From Candidatus Sphingomonas colombiensis (GTDB taxonomy: Bacteria > Pseudomonadota > Alphaproteobacteria > Sphingomonadales > Sphingomonadaceae), in assembly GCA_029202845.1 (NCBI GenBank), contig CP119315.1, forward strand, positions 3,007,001 through 3,071,000: 64,000 nt of DNA, in the 5' to 3' direction. Below, in pieces: positions 46,285 to 55,573 of this stretch. Under the pieces are notes generated by a model that searched no databases, was not told where the DNA came from, and saw only the letters and a program-made list of their open reading frames with translations. Position numbers and translations under genes: made by a program. Every line of letters begins with the position of its first letter. The stretch's first letter is position 1.

Positions 46285-48458
46285 CCCGCCCAGCCCATAT
46301 CGCCGCCAGCATCAAGGACGACGACGATCCGTTCGAGCCGAGCGCATCTGGCCGTTACTTCAATCGCGAGCTTTCATGGCTGGCGTTCAACCGGCGCGTG
46401 CTGGAAGAGGCATGCAATCCGGCGCATCCGCTGCTGGAACGGCTGCGGTTCCTGTCGATTTCGGGATCGAACCTCGACGAATTCTTCATGGTCCGCGTCG
46501 CCGGGCTGAAGGGGCAGCAACTGCTGGAGGTGGAGGCACGGTCGGCCGATGGGCTTACCCCCACACAACAGCTCACGGCGATTACAGATACCGCCGATAA
46601 GTTGCTGATGGATCAGGAAAACGTGTGGCGCGATATCCGCCACGCACTCGCCGACACGGGGCTTCAGGTGCTCGGGTCGAGCAGGGTCGACGCGGCGCTT
46701 TCGCTTGACGAGATCGGCTGGCTTGAAACGCATTTCCGGGAGCAATTGCTGCCGGTGCTCACCCCACAGGCGCTAGATCCCGCGCATCCATTCCCGTTCA
46801 TGCCCAACAAGGGGCTGGCGGTGATGTTCGATCTCATGCGGCTTTCCGATGACGAGCCGATCCGCGAACTGGTGATGCTGCCCGCGTCGATGCGCCGCTT
46901 CGTCCGCCTGCCGGGCGAGAAGGCGCGCTATGTCGCGATCGAATCGATCGTGAAGCGTTTCTCGCCGGTGCTGTTTCCGGGATATCGCGTTGAGGGCGCG
47001 GCGGAATTCCGCGTGTTGCGCGACAGCGATATCGAGATCGAGGAAGAGGCGGAGGATCTCGTTCGCTATTTCGCCAACGCGATCAAGCGGCGTCGTCGCG
47101 GGCGCGTGATCCGGCTGGAGCTGGAAACGGGGATGCCCGAGGCGCTGGAAACCGTGTTGCGTGGGGAATTGGGCGGCGGCGGCGCGCTCGTCACCGAGAG
47201 CGGCTCGTTCCTCGGCATCGGCGATCTCGATCAATTATATGAGGAGGATCGCCCCGATCTGAAATTCCCGCCCTTCACTCCACGCTTTCCCGAGCGCATC
47301 CGGGAGTTCGGTGGCGATTGTTTCGCGGCGATCCGATCGAAGGACATCGTCGTCCACCATCCCTATGAAACGTTCGACGTCGTGCTTGCTTTCCTGAAGC
47401 AGGCGGCGGCGGACCCGGACGTGGTGGCGATCAAGCAGACGCTCTATCGCGCGGGCAAGCAATCGGCGGTGATTAACGCGCTGATCGCGGCGGCGGAGGC
47501 GGGCAAATCGGTTACGGCGGTGGTCGAGCTGAAAGCGCGGTTCGACGAAGAGCAGAATTTGATGTGGGCCAACGCGCTGGAACGTGCGGGCGTACAGGTG
47601 GTCTATGGCTTCATCGATTGGAAAACCCACGCCAAGATTTCGGTGGTGGTGCGGCGTGAGGGCGGTCAGTTCCGTACTTACTGCCATTTCGGCACCGGCA
47701 ATTATCATCCGATCACCGCGCGCATCTATACCGATCTGAGTTTCTTCACCGCCGATCCGCGCATCGGCCGCGATGCGGGACAAGTGTTCAACTACATCAC
47801 CGGCTATGTCGAGCCACGCGGCATGGAGTTGCTCGTCATCTCCCCGCGCGGCCTGCGTGATCGGCTGATCGAACTGATCGACGGCGAGATTGCCCATGCC
47901 CGCGCCGGGCGACCGGCGGCGATCTGGGCAAAGATGAACAGCGTCGTCGATCCAGCGATCATCGAGAAACTCTATGAGGCGAGCGGCGCGGGCGTGGAGA
48001 TCGATCTGGTCGTCCGCGGCATTTGCTGCCTGCGGCCCAAGGTGCCGGGGATGTCCGACAATATCCGCGTGAAATCGGTGGTCGGGCGTTTTCTGGAGCA
48101 CAGCCGGATCGCCTGCTTCGGCAATGGTGCGGCGCTGCCCAATGACGGTGCGCATGTGCTGATATCCTCGGCGGACTGGATGCCGCGCAACTTCGATCGC
48201 CGGGTCGAATATATGCTGCCGCTAACCAACGAGACGGTGCACGATCAGGTGCTCGATCAGGTGATGGTCGCGAATCTGATCGATGACGAACAGAGCTGGG
48301 AACTGGAATCGGATGGTAGCTATGTGCGACTCGAACCGGGCGACAAGCCGTTCAACCTCCACCGCTATTTCATGACGAACCCGTCGCTTTCGGGCCGTGG
48401 CGCCGCGCTGGCGGAGGGTGGTGAGGTGCCCACTTTGTCGTTGCGCCGGCAACGCTGA
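46281..48458 (+). CDS. ppk1: Polyphosphate kinase 1
   Basis: Makes long-chain polyphosphate from ATP, reversibly. At 725 residues it has the four PPK1 domains: N domain (SWLAFNRRVLEEACNPAHP), head domain, and C1/C2 domains. The phospho-accepting His lies in KTHAKISVVVRRE and the second active-site region in HVLISSADWMPRNFDRRVEY. TLYRAGKQSAVINALI is also conserved. It is coupled to hdaA upstream and separated from ppx by 11 bp. Confidence 0.96.
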   Translation: MTRPAHIAASIKDDDDPFEPSASGRYFNRELSWLAFNRRVLEEACNPAHPLLERLRFLSISGSNLDEFFMVRVAGLKGQQLLEVEARSADGLTPTQQLTAITDTADKLLMDQENVWRDIRHALADTGLQVLGSSRVDAALSLDEIGWLETHFREQLLPVLTPQALDPAHPFPFMPNKGLAVMFDLMRLSDDEPIRELVMLPASMRRFVRLPGEKARYVAIESIVKRFSPVLFPGYRVEGAAEFRVLRDSDIEIEEEAEDLVRYFANAIKRRRRGRVIRLELETGMPEALETVLRGELGGGGALVTESGSFLGIGDLDQLYEEDRPDLKFPPFTPRFPERIREFGGDCFAAIRSKDIVVHHPYETFDVVLAFLKQAAADPDVVAIKQTLYRAGKQSAVINALIAAAEAGKSVTAVVELKARFDEEQNLMWANALERAGVQVVYGFIDWKTHAKISVVVRREGGQFRTYCHFGTGNYHPITARIYTDLSFFTADPRIGRDAGQVFNYITGYVEPRGMELLVISPRGLRDRLIELIDGEIAHARAGRPAAIWAKMNSVVDPAIIEKLYEASGAGVEIDLVVRGICCLRPKVPGMSDNIRVKSVVGRFLEHSRIACFGNGAALPNDGAHVLISSADWMPRNFDRRVEYMLPLTNETVHDQVLDQVMVANLIDDEQSWELESDGSYVRLEPGDKPFNLHRYFMTNPSLSGRGAALAEGGEVPTLSLRRQR

Positions 48459-48469
48459 AGGGGCGGAAG

Positions 48470-49921
48470 ATGGCCGCGCCGCGCACGGCGATCATCGACA
48501 TCGGATCGAATTCGATCCGTCTGGTCGTCTATCAAGGGCCGGCGCGTCTGCCGGCGACCTTGTTCAACGAAAAAGTGTTGGCCGGGCTGGGGCGGAGCCT
48601 CGTCCAGACCGGCGCCATCGACGCGGAGGCGATGGCAGCGGCGGAGACCGCGCTTGAGCGTTTCGCGGCGCTGGCGCGCGAAATGCGTTGCGACACTGTG
48701 CGCACCGTCGCGACCGCCGCCGCGCGGGACGCGGTGAACGGTGGCGAGTTGCTCGCGATCGCCCGGCGCGCCGGATTGAGCGTGGAATTGCTCTCCGGCA
48801 CGCTGGAGGCGCGCGCGGCGGGCCATGGCGTGCTTTCCGCGATTCCACAGGCGGATGGCATCGTTGGCGATCTCGGCGGCGGTAGCCTCGAACTGGTGCG
48901 GGTGAAGAACGGCGAGATCAAGCAACATGCGTCTTTCCCGTTGGGCGTGCTCAGGATCGCGGCATTGAGAGACAAGGGCGGTCTTGATCGCAAGGTCGGG
49001 CGGCTGCTGCGCGAGGCTGGCTGGGGTGGTGCGGGCCGTGGACTTCCGCTCTATCTGGTCGGTGGATCGTGGCGCGCGCTGGCGCGGCTGGACATGGATC
49101 GCACGCATTATCCGCTGCCGATCATTCATGAATATGCCATGTCGGCGGAGACGATCGCTCGGTTGGGGCGGACGATTTCGCACCTTCCCAAAGGGCGGTT
49201 AAAAGCGGTTCCGGGGCTTTCTTCGGGGCGTATTCCGACGCTGGGTGATGCCGCGGCGGTGCTGGCGTCGCTGCTCAAGCACCTGAAAAGCAAAGAAACG
49301 ATCGTCTCGGCTTATGGCCTGCGCGAAGGTCTGCTTTACAGCGCACTCGACGAGCGAACCCGCGCGCAGGATCCGCTGGTGGTTGCCACTCGTGATGAAG
49401 GACGACGTGCGGGCCGCTTCCCCGAACACGGCGATCTGTTGCACGATTGGATCGCCCCGCTTTTCGCGGACGAGGCGCCTGCCGATGTCCGGCTCCGCCA
49501 CGCCGCATGCCAGCTTGCCGATGTCGGATGGCGCGCGAACCCGGAATTTCGCGCCGAGCGCGGGATGGAGATCGGGCTCCACGGCAATTGGGTCGGAGTG
49601 GATGCGCGTGGCCGCGCGATGATGGCGCAAGCCTTGTGGACGGGGCTTGGCGGCAGCGTCGCGAGCCCGTCGCCACTGCCGGCGCTGGCGAGCGACGAGG
49701 ATCTGCGTCGCGCGCTTGGCTGGGGGCTCGCCATGCGGCTGGGGCAGCGCCTCTCGGGCGGCCTGGCGGGGCCGTTGCAGCGCTCGCGCCTGTCGATCGA
49801 CGCCCGTGCGTTGACGCTCGATCTCGATCCGTCGGATCGCAGCCTCTACGGTGAGGCCGTGATCAAGAGGCACAATGCGCTGGCGACGGCGCTCGGCCGC
49901 GCGCCGATCATCACTGGCTGA
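48470..49921 (+). CDS. ppx: Exopolyphosphatase / guanosine pentaphosphatase family (Ppx/GppA)
   Basis: Degrades polyphosphate from its ends, or hydrolyses pppGpp; the two activities cannot be separated by sequence here. The actin-like ATPase fold is clear: IDIGSNSIRLVVY (phosphate 1), TVATAAARDAVNG, GDLGGGSLELVRV (phosphate 2) and an HD-like C-terminal half (about 330-480). The protein has 483 residues. It stands directly after ppk1, giving a synthesis/degradation pair under one transcript. Confidence 0.93.
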   Translation: MAAPRTAIIDIGSNSIRLVVYQGPARLPATLFNEKVLAGLGRSLVQTGAIDAEAMAAAETALERFAALAREMRCDTVRTVATAAARDAVNGGELLAIARRAGLSVELLSGTLEARAAGHGVLSAIPQADGIVGDLGGGSLELVRVKNGEIKQHASFPLGVLRIAALRDKGGLDRKVGRLLREAGWGGAGRGLPLYLVGGSWRALARLDMDRTHYPLPIIHEYAMSAETIARLGRTISHLPKGRLKAVPGLSSGRIPTLGDAAAVLASLLKHLKSKETIVSAYGLREGLLYSALDERTRAQDPLVVATRDEGRRAGRFPEHGDLLHDWIAPLFADEAPADVRLRHAACQLADVGWRANPEFRAERGMEIGLHGNWVGVDARGRAMMAQALWTGLGGSVASPSPLPALASDEDLRRALGWGLAMRLGQRLSGGLAGPLQRSRLSIDARALTLDLDPSDRSLYGEAVIKRHNALATALGRAPIITG

Positions 49922-49927
49922 GCAAGA

Positions 49928-50215
49928 TCAACCGCAATTGACGCTGGCGATCCTGTTACGTTCGCCGATCATGATGTTGAGCCGGTCGATCCGATAATCC
50001 ATCGTTGCAGGCTGGCCAGGATAGAGCACGCGGACGCTCCGCGCGCCCGACGCGCGCCGGGCCTGCCGCGAAAGCGCCGGCCGGAACGGCATGCCGATGA
50101 AGCGCTGCGCCGGGCCCGCGCGGCATTCGCGCGCCGGCCCCGGCATGGCGGGGCGATCGTCGACACAGCCGGCGAGCGCGATCATCGGCAGCGCGGCAAA
50201 CAGGGCCTTGTTCAT
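49928..50215 (-). CDS. I78 family peptidase inhibitor lipoprotein
   Basis: A 95-residue predicted lipoprotein (lipobox LAGC, about residue 17). The C-terminal half has the I78 pattern: RFIGMPF, then RVLYPGQPATMDYRIDRLNI and VNCG at the end, with two Cys likely forming a disulfide. Members inhibit serine peptidases. It overlaps the rnd gene upstream by 4 bp, and two S9 peptidases are encoded in the window; any link is inference. Confidence 0.85.
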   Translation of the reverse strand: MNKALFAALPMIALAGCVDDRPAMPGPARECRAGPAQRFIGMPFRPALSRQARRASGARSVRVLYPGQPATMDYRIDRLNIMIGERNRIASVNCG

Positions 50216-51390
50216 GCGGCAGTCCCCTCGGTTCGCGTCATCTTGAGCTTGCCGCCCTGAACCGCAAAGCCGAGTCGTCCCTCGACCAGATCAAGCGCGT
50301 CATGCCCGAATTGATCGTAGCGCCAGCCCGCGAGGATGGCGAGACCGTCGCGCTGCCCGGCGGCCAGCGCCTCCAGTTCCTCGCCACGCGCGAGAAGGCG
50401 CGGTGCGACGTCGATATCGCGAGCCCGGATTTTGAGCAGCAGCTTCAGCAGATCGGCGACCAGCGATCCTTCCTTGCCCAGCCCCGGCTTACGATCGTCG
50501 CGCGGCGGCATTTCGCTCGCGGGCATCGGCTCGGCCTCCGCGATCGCCGTCATCAGCCGCTTGCCAATGTCATTTGAGGCCCAGGTGGCGGAGAGCCCGC
50601 GGACTTTTGACAGATCCGCCTGCTTCTTCGGCGGATGGCCGGCGAGATCGGCGAGCGTCTCGTCCTTCACGATGCGGCCGCGCGGCAGATCCTTGCCGCG
50701 TGCCTCAAGCTCGCGCCAGCGCGCGATCGCCTTCAGCCGCCCCAACACTTCGGGTTTGCGACCGGAGATGCGGACGCGCTTCCACGCAAGATCGGGATCG
50801 TTGGCATAATTCGCCGGATCGGCGAGTCGCTCCATCTCCTGATCGAGCCACGCGCCGCGCCCGGTCTTGCGCAGCCGTTCCAGCATCCGCGGGAAGATGT
50901 TCGACAAATGGGTGACGTCGCCGATCGCATAATCGACCTGGCGCTGATCGAGCGGACGACGCGACCAATCGGTGAAGCGGGCGCCCTTGTCGATCTGGAT
51001 GCCGAGCCAGCTATCGACCAGATTCGAATAACCGATCTGCTCGCCCTGACCGAGCGCCATCGCCGCGACCTGCGTGTCGAACAGCGGATAGGGCGTCTTG
51101 CCGGTAAGGTTGTAGATGATCTCGATGTCCTGCCCACCGGCGTGGAACACCTTCAACACCTCGTCATTGTCGACCAGCAGTTCGAGCAGCGGCGCCATAT
51201 CGAGCCCCGGCGCTTTGGGATCGATCGCGGCGGCTTCCTCCGTATCGGCGATCTGGATCAGGCACAGCTCGGGCCAATAGGTGCTTTCTCGCATGAATTC
51301 AGTGTCGACGCAGATGAAGGGGGCGTCAGCGAGGCGCGCGCAAAGGTTTGCGAGCGTCGCGTTATCGGTGATCAGCGGATGAACATGCAT
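50212..51390 (-). CDS. rnd: Ribonuclease D
   Basis: A 3'-5' exoribonuclease for tRNA and stable RNA maturation. The DEDD exonuclease domain shows CVDTEFMRESTYWPELCLIQ (motif I), KVFHAGGQDIEIIYN (motif II) and QRQVDYAIGDVTHL (motif III). An HRDC domain follows (about 215-290; RWRELEARGKDLPRGRIVKD). At 392 residues it is normal. It is divergent from aspS and its stop overlaps the I78 gene start. Confidence 0.95.
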   Translation of the reverse strand: MHVHPLITDNATLANLCARLADAPFICVDTEFMRESTYWPELCLIQIADTEEAAAIDPKAPGLDMAPLLELLVDNDEVLKVFHAGGQDIEIIYNLTGKTPYPLFDTQVAAMALGQGEQIGYSNLVDSWLGIQIDKGARFTDWSRRPLDQRQVDYAIGDVTHLSNIFPRMLERLRKTGRGAWLDQEMERLADPANYANDPDLAWKRVRISGRKPEVLGRLKAIARWRELEARGKDLPRGRIVKDETLADLAGHPPKKQADLSKVRGLSATWASNDIGKRLMTAIAEAEPMPASEMPPRDDRKPGLGKEGSLVADLLKLLLKIRARDIDVAPRLLARGEELEALAAGQRDGLAILAGWRYDQFGHDALDLVEGRLGFAVQGGKLKMTRTEGTAA

Positions 51391-51528
51391 AAGTCGCGCC
51401 CCATAGCTCTACGCGGGCGCCTTGACAAAGCGGGGATGTAAGGGGAGGGCGCGGACTTCCGCACGACCGGCAGAAGGGAAGGGCAACAAAGCCCTCTCAC
51501 GCAAGGTCAGGAACCGAGACAAGAGAAT

Positions 51529-53349
51529 ATGCACGCCTATCGCACGCACACCTGCGCCCAGCTTTCCGCCGCCAATGTCGGGGAGACCGTTCGCCTTTCC
51601 GGCTGGGTCCACCGCAAGCGCGATCACGGCGGCGTGTTGTTCGTCGACCTGCGCGATCATTACGGCATCACCCAGATCGTCGCGGACAGCGATTCGCCGG
51701 CGCTTGGCCTGCTCGAGTCGCTGCGCGTCGAATCGGTCGTGACGATCGACGGGACGGTGAAGAAGCGTTCCGACGCGACGATCAATCCGAACCTCGCGAC
51801 CGGCGAGATCGAGATTTTCGCCAATGTTGCGACCGTCCAGTCGCTGGCGCAGGAACTGCCCATGCCGGTGGCTGGCGAAGCGGAATATCCGGAGGAAATC
51901 CGGCTGCGCTACCGCTTCCTCGATCTGCGTCGCGAGAAGCTGCACGCCAATATCATGCTGCGCTCCTCCGTGATCGCATCGATCCGCAAGCGGATGATCG
52001 ATCAGGGTTTCACCGAATTCCAGACGCCGATCCTCACCGCGTCCAGCCCCGAAGGCGCGCGCGACTATCTCGTCCCCAGCCGCGTTCATCCGGGCAAGTT
52101 CTACGCGCTTCCGCAAGCGCCGCAGATGTTCAAGCAGCTGATGATGGTCGCGGGCTTCGATCGTTATTTCCAGATCGCGCCATGCTTCCGCGACGAGGAC
52201 GCGCGCGCCGATCGTAGCCCGGGCGAATTCTACCAGCTCGATTTCGAGATGAGCTACGTCACGCAGGAAGACGTGTTCGCCGCGATCGAGCCGGTACTGC
52301 ACGGCGTGTTCACCGAATTCGCGAATTGGCAGGGCAAGGGGCGCACCGTCAGCTCGCTGCCGTTCAAGCGCATCCCGTATCGCGAATCGATGCTGAAATA
52401 CGGCAACGACAAGCCTGACCTGCGCAATCCGATCCTGATTTCCGACGTGTCCGATCACTTCGTCGGCTCCGGCTTCGGCCGGTTCGCGTCGATCGTCGAG
52501 GCGGGTGACGTGGTGCGCGCGATCCCGGCGCCGAAAACCGCGGAGAAGAGCCGCAAGTTCTTCGACGATATGAATGGCTGGGCGCAGGCCGAAGGGTTCG
52601 CTGGCCTTGGCTATGCAACCCGCAAGGGCGGCGAATGGGGCGGCCCGATCGCCAAGAACCATGGCGAGGACAAGATGTCCGCGATGGCGGATCAGCTCGG
52701 CCTCGGCCCGGACGACGGCATCTTCTTCGCCGCCGGCAAGGAAGCGCAGGCGGCCAAACTTGCGGGCCTTGCGCGCACGCGCGTCGCCGAGCAGCTTGAG
52801 CTGATCGACCAGAGCCGGTTCGAATTCTGCTGGATCGTCGATTTCCCGATGTTCGAATATGACGAGGACGCGAAGAAGGTCGATTTCAGCCACAACCCGT
52901 TCAGCATGCCGCAGGGTGAGCTGGAGGCGCTGGAAACGATGAACCCGCTCGATATCCTCGCTTACCAATACGATATCGTCTGCAACGGCGTGGAGCTGTC
53001 CTCGGGCGCGATCCGGAATCATCGCCCGGAGATCATGTACAAGGCGTTCGAGATCGCAGGCTACAGCCAGCAGGACGTCGATACGAACTTCGCCGGCATG
53101 ATAAACGCGTTCAAGTTCGGCGCGCCGCCGCACGGCGGCTCAGCGCCCGGCATCGACCGGATCGTCATGCTGCTCGCCGATCAGCCGAACATCCGCGAGG
53201 TGATCGTCTTCCCGATGACGCAGAAGGCCGAAGATCTGATGATGGGTGCGCCCAGCTTCGTTTCGGCGAAACAGCTCCGTGAGCTGAACCTGCGTTCCAC
53301 GGCGGAAGGTGTCGATGTGAACAAGGCCGTCGCGCCGAACGCGAGCTGA
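51529..53349 (+). CDS. aspS: Aspartate-tRNA ligase
   Basis: Class II aminoacyl-tRNA synthetase. At 606 residues it is the bacterial type: an N-terminal OB-fold anticodon domain (LSGWVHRKRDHGGVLFVDLRD), the catalytic core with motif 2 (FRDEDARADRSPGEFYQLDFE), the GAD insert (about 300-420) and motif 3 (PGIDRIVMLL). The anticodon domain and GAD form do not by themselves show whether it also charges tRNA-Asn; gatCAB genes are not in the window. It is divergent from rnd, with a TTGACA hexamer at 51422-51427 but no good -10 box. Confidence 0.95.
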   Translation: MHAYRTHTCAQLSAANVGETVRLSGWVHRKRDHGGVLFVDLRDHYGITQIVADSDSPALGLLESLRVESVVTIDGTVKKRSDATINPNLATGEIEIFANVATVQSLAQELPMPVAGEAEYPEEIRLRYRFLDLRREKLHANIMLRSSVIASIRKRMIDQGFTEFQTPILTASSPEGARDYLVPSRVHPGKFYALPQAPQMFKQLMMVAGFDRYFQIAPCFRDEDARADRSPGEFYQLDFEMSYVTQEDVFAAIEPVLHGVFTEFANWQGKGRTVSSLPFKRIPYRESMLKYGNDKPDLRNPILISDVSDHFVGSGFGRFASIVEAGDVVRAIPAPKTAEKSRKFFDDMNGWAQAEGFAGLGYATRKGGEWGGPIAKNHGEDKMSAMADQLGLGPDDGIFFAAGKEAQAAKLAGLARTRVAEQLELIDQSRFEFCWIVDFPMFEYDEDAKKVDFSHNPFSMPQGELEALETMNPLDILAYQYDIVCNGVELSSGAIRNHRPEIMYKAFEIAGYSQQDVDTNFAGMINAFKFGAPPHGGSAPGIDRIVMLLADQPNIREVIVFPMTQKAEDLMMGAPSFVSAKQLRELNLRSTAEGVDVNKAVAPNAS

Positions 53350-53415
53350 ACTCGATCGGGCGCGTCTTTCGGTTGCGGACCTCACCGCCTATCTTCTGCC
53401 GATACGGCAAGGAGA

Positions 53416-54027
53416 ATGGCGATGAGAGTTGCGGTTCTGGGCGCGTCCGGGCGCGCGGGTTCGGAAATTGTCGGGGAGCTGGCGCGGCGCGGCGTGGATG
53501 TGCTCGCGATCGCGCGTCATCCGGGCGCGCCGGCGGATCGCGTGACGTGGCTCGCGCTGGATGTTGCGGATCGCGACGCGCTGGTGAAGTCGCTCGCGAC
53601 GCAGGACGCCGTGGTGAGCGCGATGCGCTTCGCCGATACCGATGCACCGGCGCTGATCGCCGCCGTTAAGGCGGCGGGCGTGCCCAGGATGCTGCTCGTC
53701 GGTGGTGCGGCGAGCCTTGAGACTGAGCCGGGAAAGCGGTTGTTCGACTCGCCGGGTTTCCCCGATGCCTTTCGCGTGGAGGCCGGGGCCGGCATCGCTT
53801 TTCTCGATGCGCTAAAGGCCAGCGAGCTGCCGGACTGGGTGTTCATCTCGCCCGCGATCAATTTCGAAGATGGCCCGCGCCGCGGCGAATATCGCATCGG
53901 CAAGGATCAGCCGTTGTTCGGGGCGGATGGCCGCAGCGTGATCAGCTTCGCCGATTTCGCGATCGCCATGGCCGATGAAGTGGAGCGCCCTGCGCACCAT
54001 CGCGAACGCTTTACCGTGGGATATTGA
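53416..54027 (+). CDS. NAD(P)-binding protein (SDR/NmrA-like)
   Basis: A 203-residue Rossmann protein with the glycine-rich GASGRAGSEIVGEL at the N terminus and an ALDVADRDALVKSL acidic loop. It resembles the atypical SDR group of flavin reductase or NAD(P)H-binding proteins (PF13460 type), with no obvious catalytic Tyr-Lys pair. The substrate is unknown. It lies 66 bp after aspS and 31 bp before the PPK2 gene on the same strand. Confidence 0.82.
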   Translation: MAMRVAVLGASGRAGSEIVGELARRGVDVLAIARHPGAPADRVTWLALDVADRDALVKSLATQDAVVSAMRFADTDAPALIAAVKAAGVPRMLLVGGAASLETEPGKRLFDSPGFPDAFRVEAGAGIAFLDALKASELPDWVFISPAINFEDGPRRGEYRIGKDQPLFGADGRSVISFADFAIAMADEVERPAHHRERFTVGY

Positions 54028-54058
54028 GCCCGGCCGGTTTTCCCGGCACTCTGGCGAG

Positions 54059-54829
54059 ATGATCGATCTCGCCGATTATGAGCGGGGAAAGCTCTATAAG
54101 GGTGATTACCGTCGCGATCTCACCCGCTTGCAGAAGCGGCTGGACCGGATTCTCGTCGCGCATATCGTTCATGAGCGACCGGCGGTGATCATGCTCGAAG
54201 GATGGGATGCGGCCGGGAAGGGCGGGATCATCCAGCGACTCGTCGCCACATGGGACCCGCGCCATTTCGAGGTCTATCCGATCTCGGCGCCGACAGTGGA
54301 GGAGAAGGCGCATCCCTTCCTGTGGCGATTCCGCACCAGATTGCCCGCGCCGGGCGACATCACCGTGTTCGATCGTAGCTGGTACGGGCGCGTGCTGGTC
54401 GAACGGGTCGAGGGCTTCGCGACGCGGGCGGAATGGAAACGCAGCTACGGCCAGATCAACGAATTCGAGACGCGGCTGATCGACGCCGGCACCACGTTGG
54501 TGAAGCTGTTCGTGCATGTCGGGCAGAAGGAGCAGGACAAGCGTTTGCAGGACCGGATCGACGATCCCTGGAAGCGCTGGAAGACCGGGCTGGAGGATTA
54601 TCGCAATCGCGCCAAGCGCGCCGCCTATCTGGAGGCGATGCACGAAATGTTCGAGCGCACCGATACAGGCATCGCGCCGTGGCATGTGATCGACGGCAAC
54701 GACAAGAAAGCGGCGCGGATCGCGGCGCTTACCGTGGTGGCGGACACGCTGGCCGCGAACGTGCCGATGGCCCCCCCGCCGCTCGATCCCGAACTGGCCC
54801 GTATCGCGCACGAAGCGCTGGCTCGTTGA
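54059..54829 (+). CDS. Polyphosphate kinase 2 family protein
   Basis: PPK2-family kinase that uses polyphosphate to phosphorylate nucleotides, or the reverse. The start at 54059 (MIDLADYERGKLYKGDYR) gives 256 residues; an upstream open frame is not conserved. Walker A (LEGWDAAGKGG) and Walker B-like FDRSWYGRVLVERVEG are clear, with a lid region of Arg/Lys (KRLQDRIDDPWKRWK). Which class (ADP- or AMP-preferring) cannot be set from sequence by eye. It lies 4.1 kb after ppx, separated by rnd and aspS. Confidence 0.88.
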   Translation: MIDLADYERGKLYKGDYRRDLTRLQKRLDRILVAHIVHERPAVIMLEGWDAAGKGGIIQRLVATWDPRHFEVYPISAPTVEEKAHPFLWRFRTRLPAPGDITVFDRSWYGRVLVERVEGFATRAEWKRSYGQINEFETRLIDAGTTLVKLFVHVGQKEQDKRLQDRIDDPWKRWKTGLEDYRNRAKRAAYLEAMHEMFERTDTGIAPWHVIDGNDKKAARIAALTVVADTLAANVPMAPPPLDPELARIAHEALAR

Positions 54830-54836
54830 CCGGCCC

Positions 54837-54872
54837 CGCCCGTTCGCGTCGTCTAGCCGGCGCGAACGGGCG
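54837..54872. terminator. Perfect 12-bp hairpin between convergent genes
   Basis: CGCCCGTTCGCG (54837-54848) pairs perfectly with CGCGAACGGGCG (54861-54872) around a 12-nt loop, in the 60-bp gap between the PPK2 and carbonic anhydrase stops. It is a probable bidirectional terminator without a T-run. Confidence 0.65.
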
Positions 54873-54889
54873 AAACGGATCGGGCGCGA

Positions 54890-55519
54890 TCAGGCGGGCG
54901 CGAACTCGCCGTTTTCGCCCATCACCCAGAGCACGCCGCCGCGGATCGAGAACCACGCGCCATGCAGGCGCAGGCGCCCCTCGGCCTCCGCCTCCCGCAC
55001 GCAGGGGAAGCTGCGCAGATTGCCGAGGCTGACGCGCACCGTTTCCAGCTCAAGCTGATGCGCCGCTTCGTCGCCATCGCCATATTCGGCGACGATGCGA
55101 TCACGCGCCTCGTCCAGCATGTCGATCCAGCGTGCGATGAAGCCGCCTTCGCCGGGCTTGGCATTGTCGAAGCGATGGGTGAGCGACGCATGGACGCCGC
55201 CGCATGAGCCGTGGCCCATGATGACGATATCCTCGACCTTGAGCTGAGTCACCGCGAACTCCAGCGCCGCGGAAACGCCGTGCCGCCCGCCGCCCAGCTC
55301 GAACGGCGGAACGAGATTGGAAATGTTGCGGATGACGAAGATCTCGCCCGGCGAAACGTCGAAAACGGTGGCGGGATCGGTGCGGCTGTCGGAACAGGCG
55401 ATCACCATCACCTTGGGGCTTTGACCCTCCGATAATTCCGCCCATCGATCCCGCTGTTCGATCAATCCATGTTCGCGGAAACGCCGATATCCGGCGACGA
55501 GATCGGTAAAGTGAGTCAT
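54890..55519 (-). CDS. Beta-class carbonic anhydrase
   Basis: Zinc enzyme interconverting CO2 and bicarbonate, which also feeds carbamoyl phosphate synthesis. The 209 residues start at 55519 (MTHFTDLVAGYRRFREHG). Zinc ligands and active-site residues are in ACSDSRTDP (Cys and the Asp-Arg pair) and MGHGSCGGVHA (His and Cys). No signal peptide is seen, so it is cytosolic. It is divergent from lipA. Confidence 0.94.
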   Translation of the reverse strand: MTHFTDLVAGYRRFREHGLIEQRDRWAELSEGQSPKVMVIACSDSRTDPATVFDVSPGEIFVIRNISNLVPPFELGGGRHGVSAALEFAVTQLKVEDIVIMGHGSCGGVHASLTHRFDNAKPGEGGFIARWIDMLDEARDRIVAEYGDGDEAAHQLELETVRVSLGNLRSFPCVREAEAEGRLRLHGAWFSIRGGVLWVMGENGEFAPA

Positions 55520-55573
55520 GGCGCGCGTCTTATCGCGTTGTTTCGCGCGTGTGCAGTCGCTATCTGCGCTCCC

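Noticed and set aside
51422..51427. TTGACA as the -35 box of aspS
   Set aside because: No -10-like hexamer occurs 16-18 bp downstream, and the site is more than 100 bp from the start codon.
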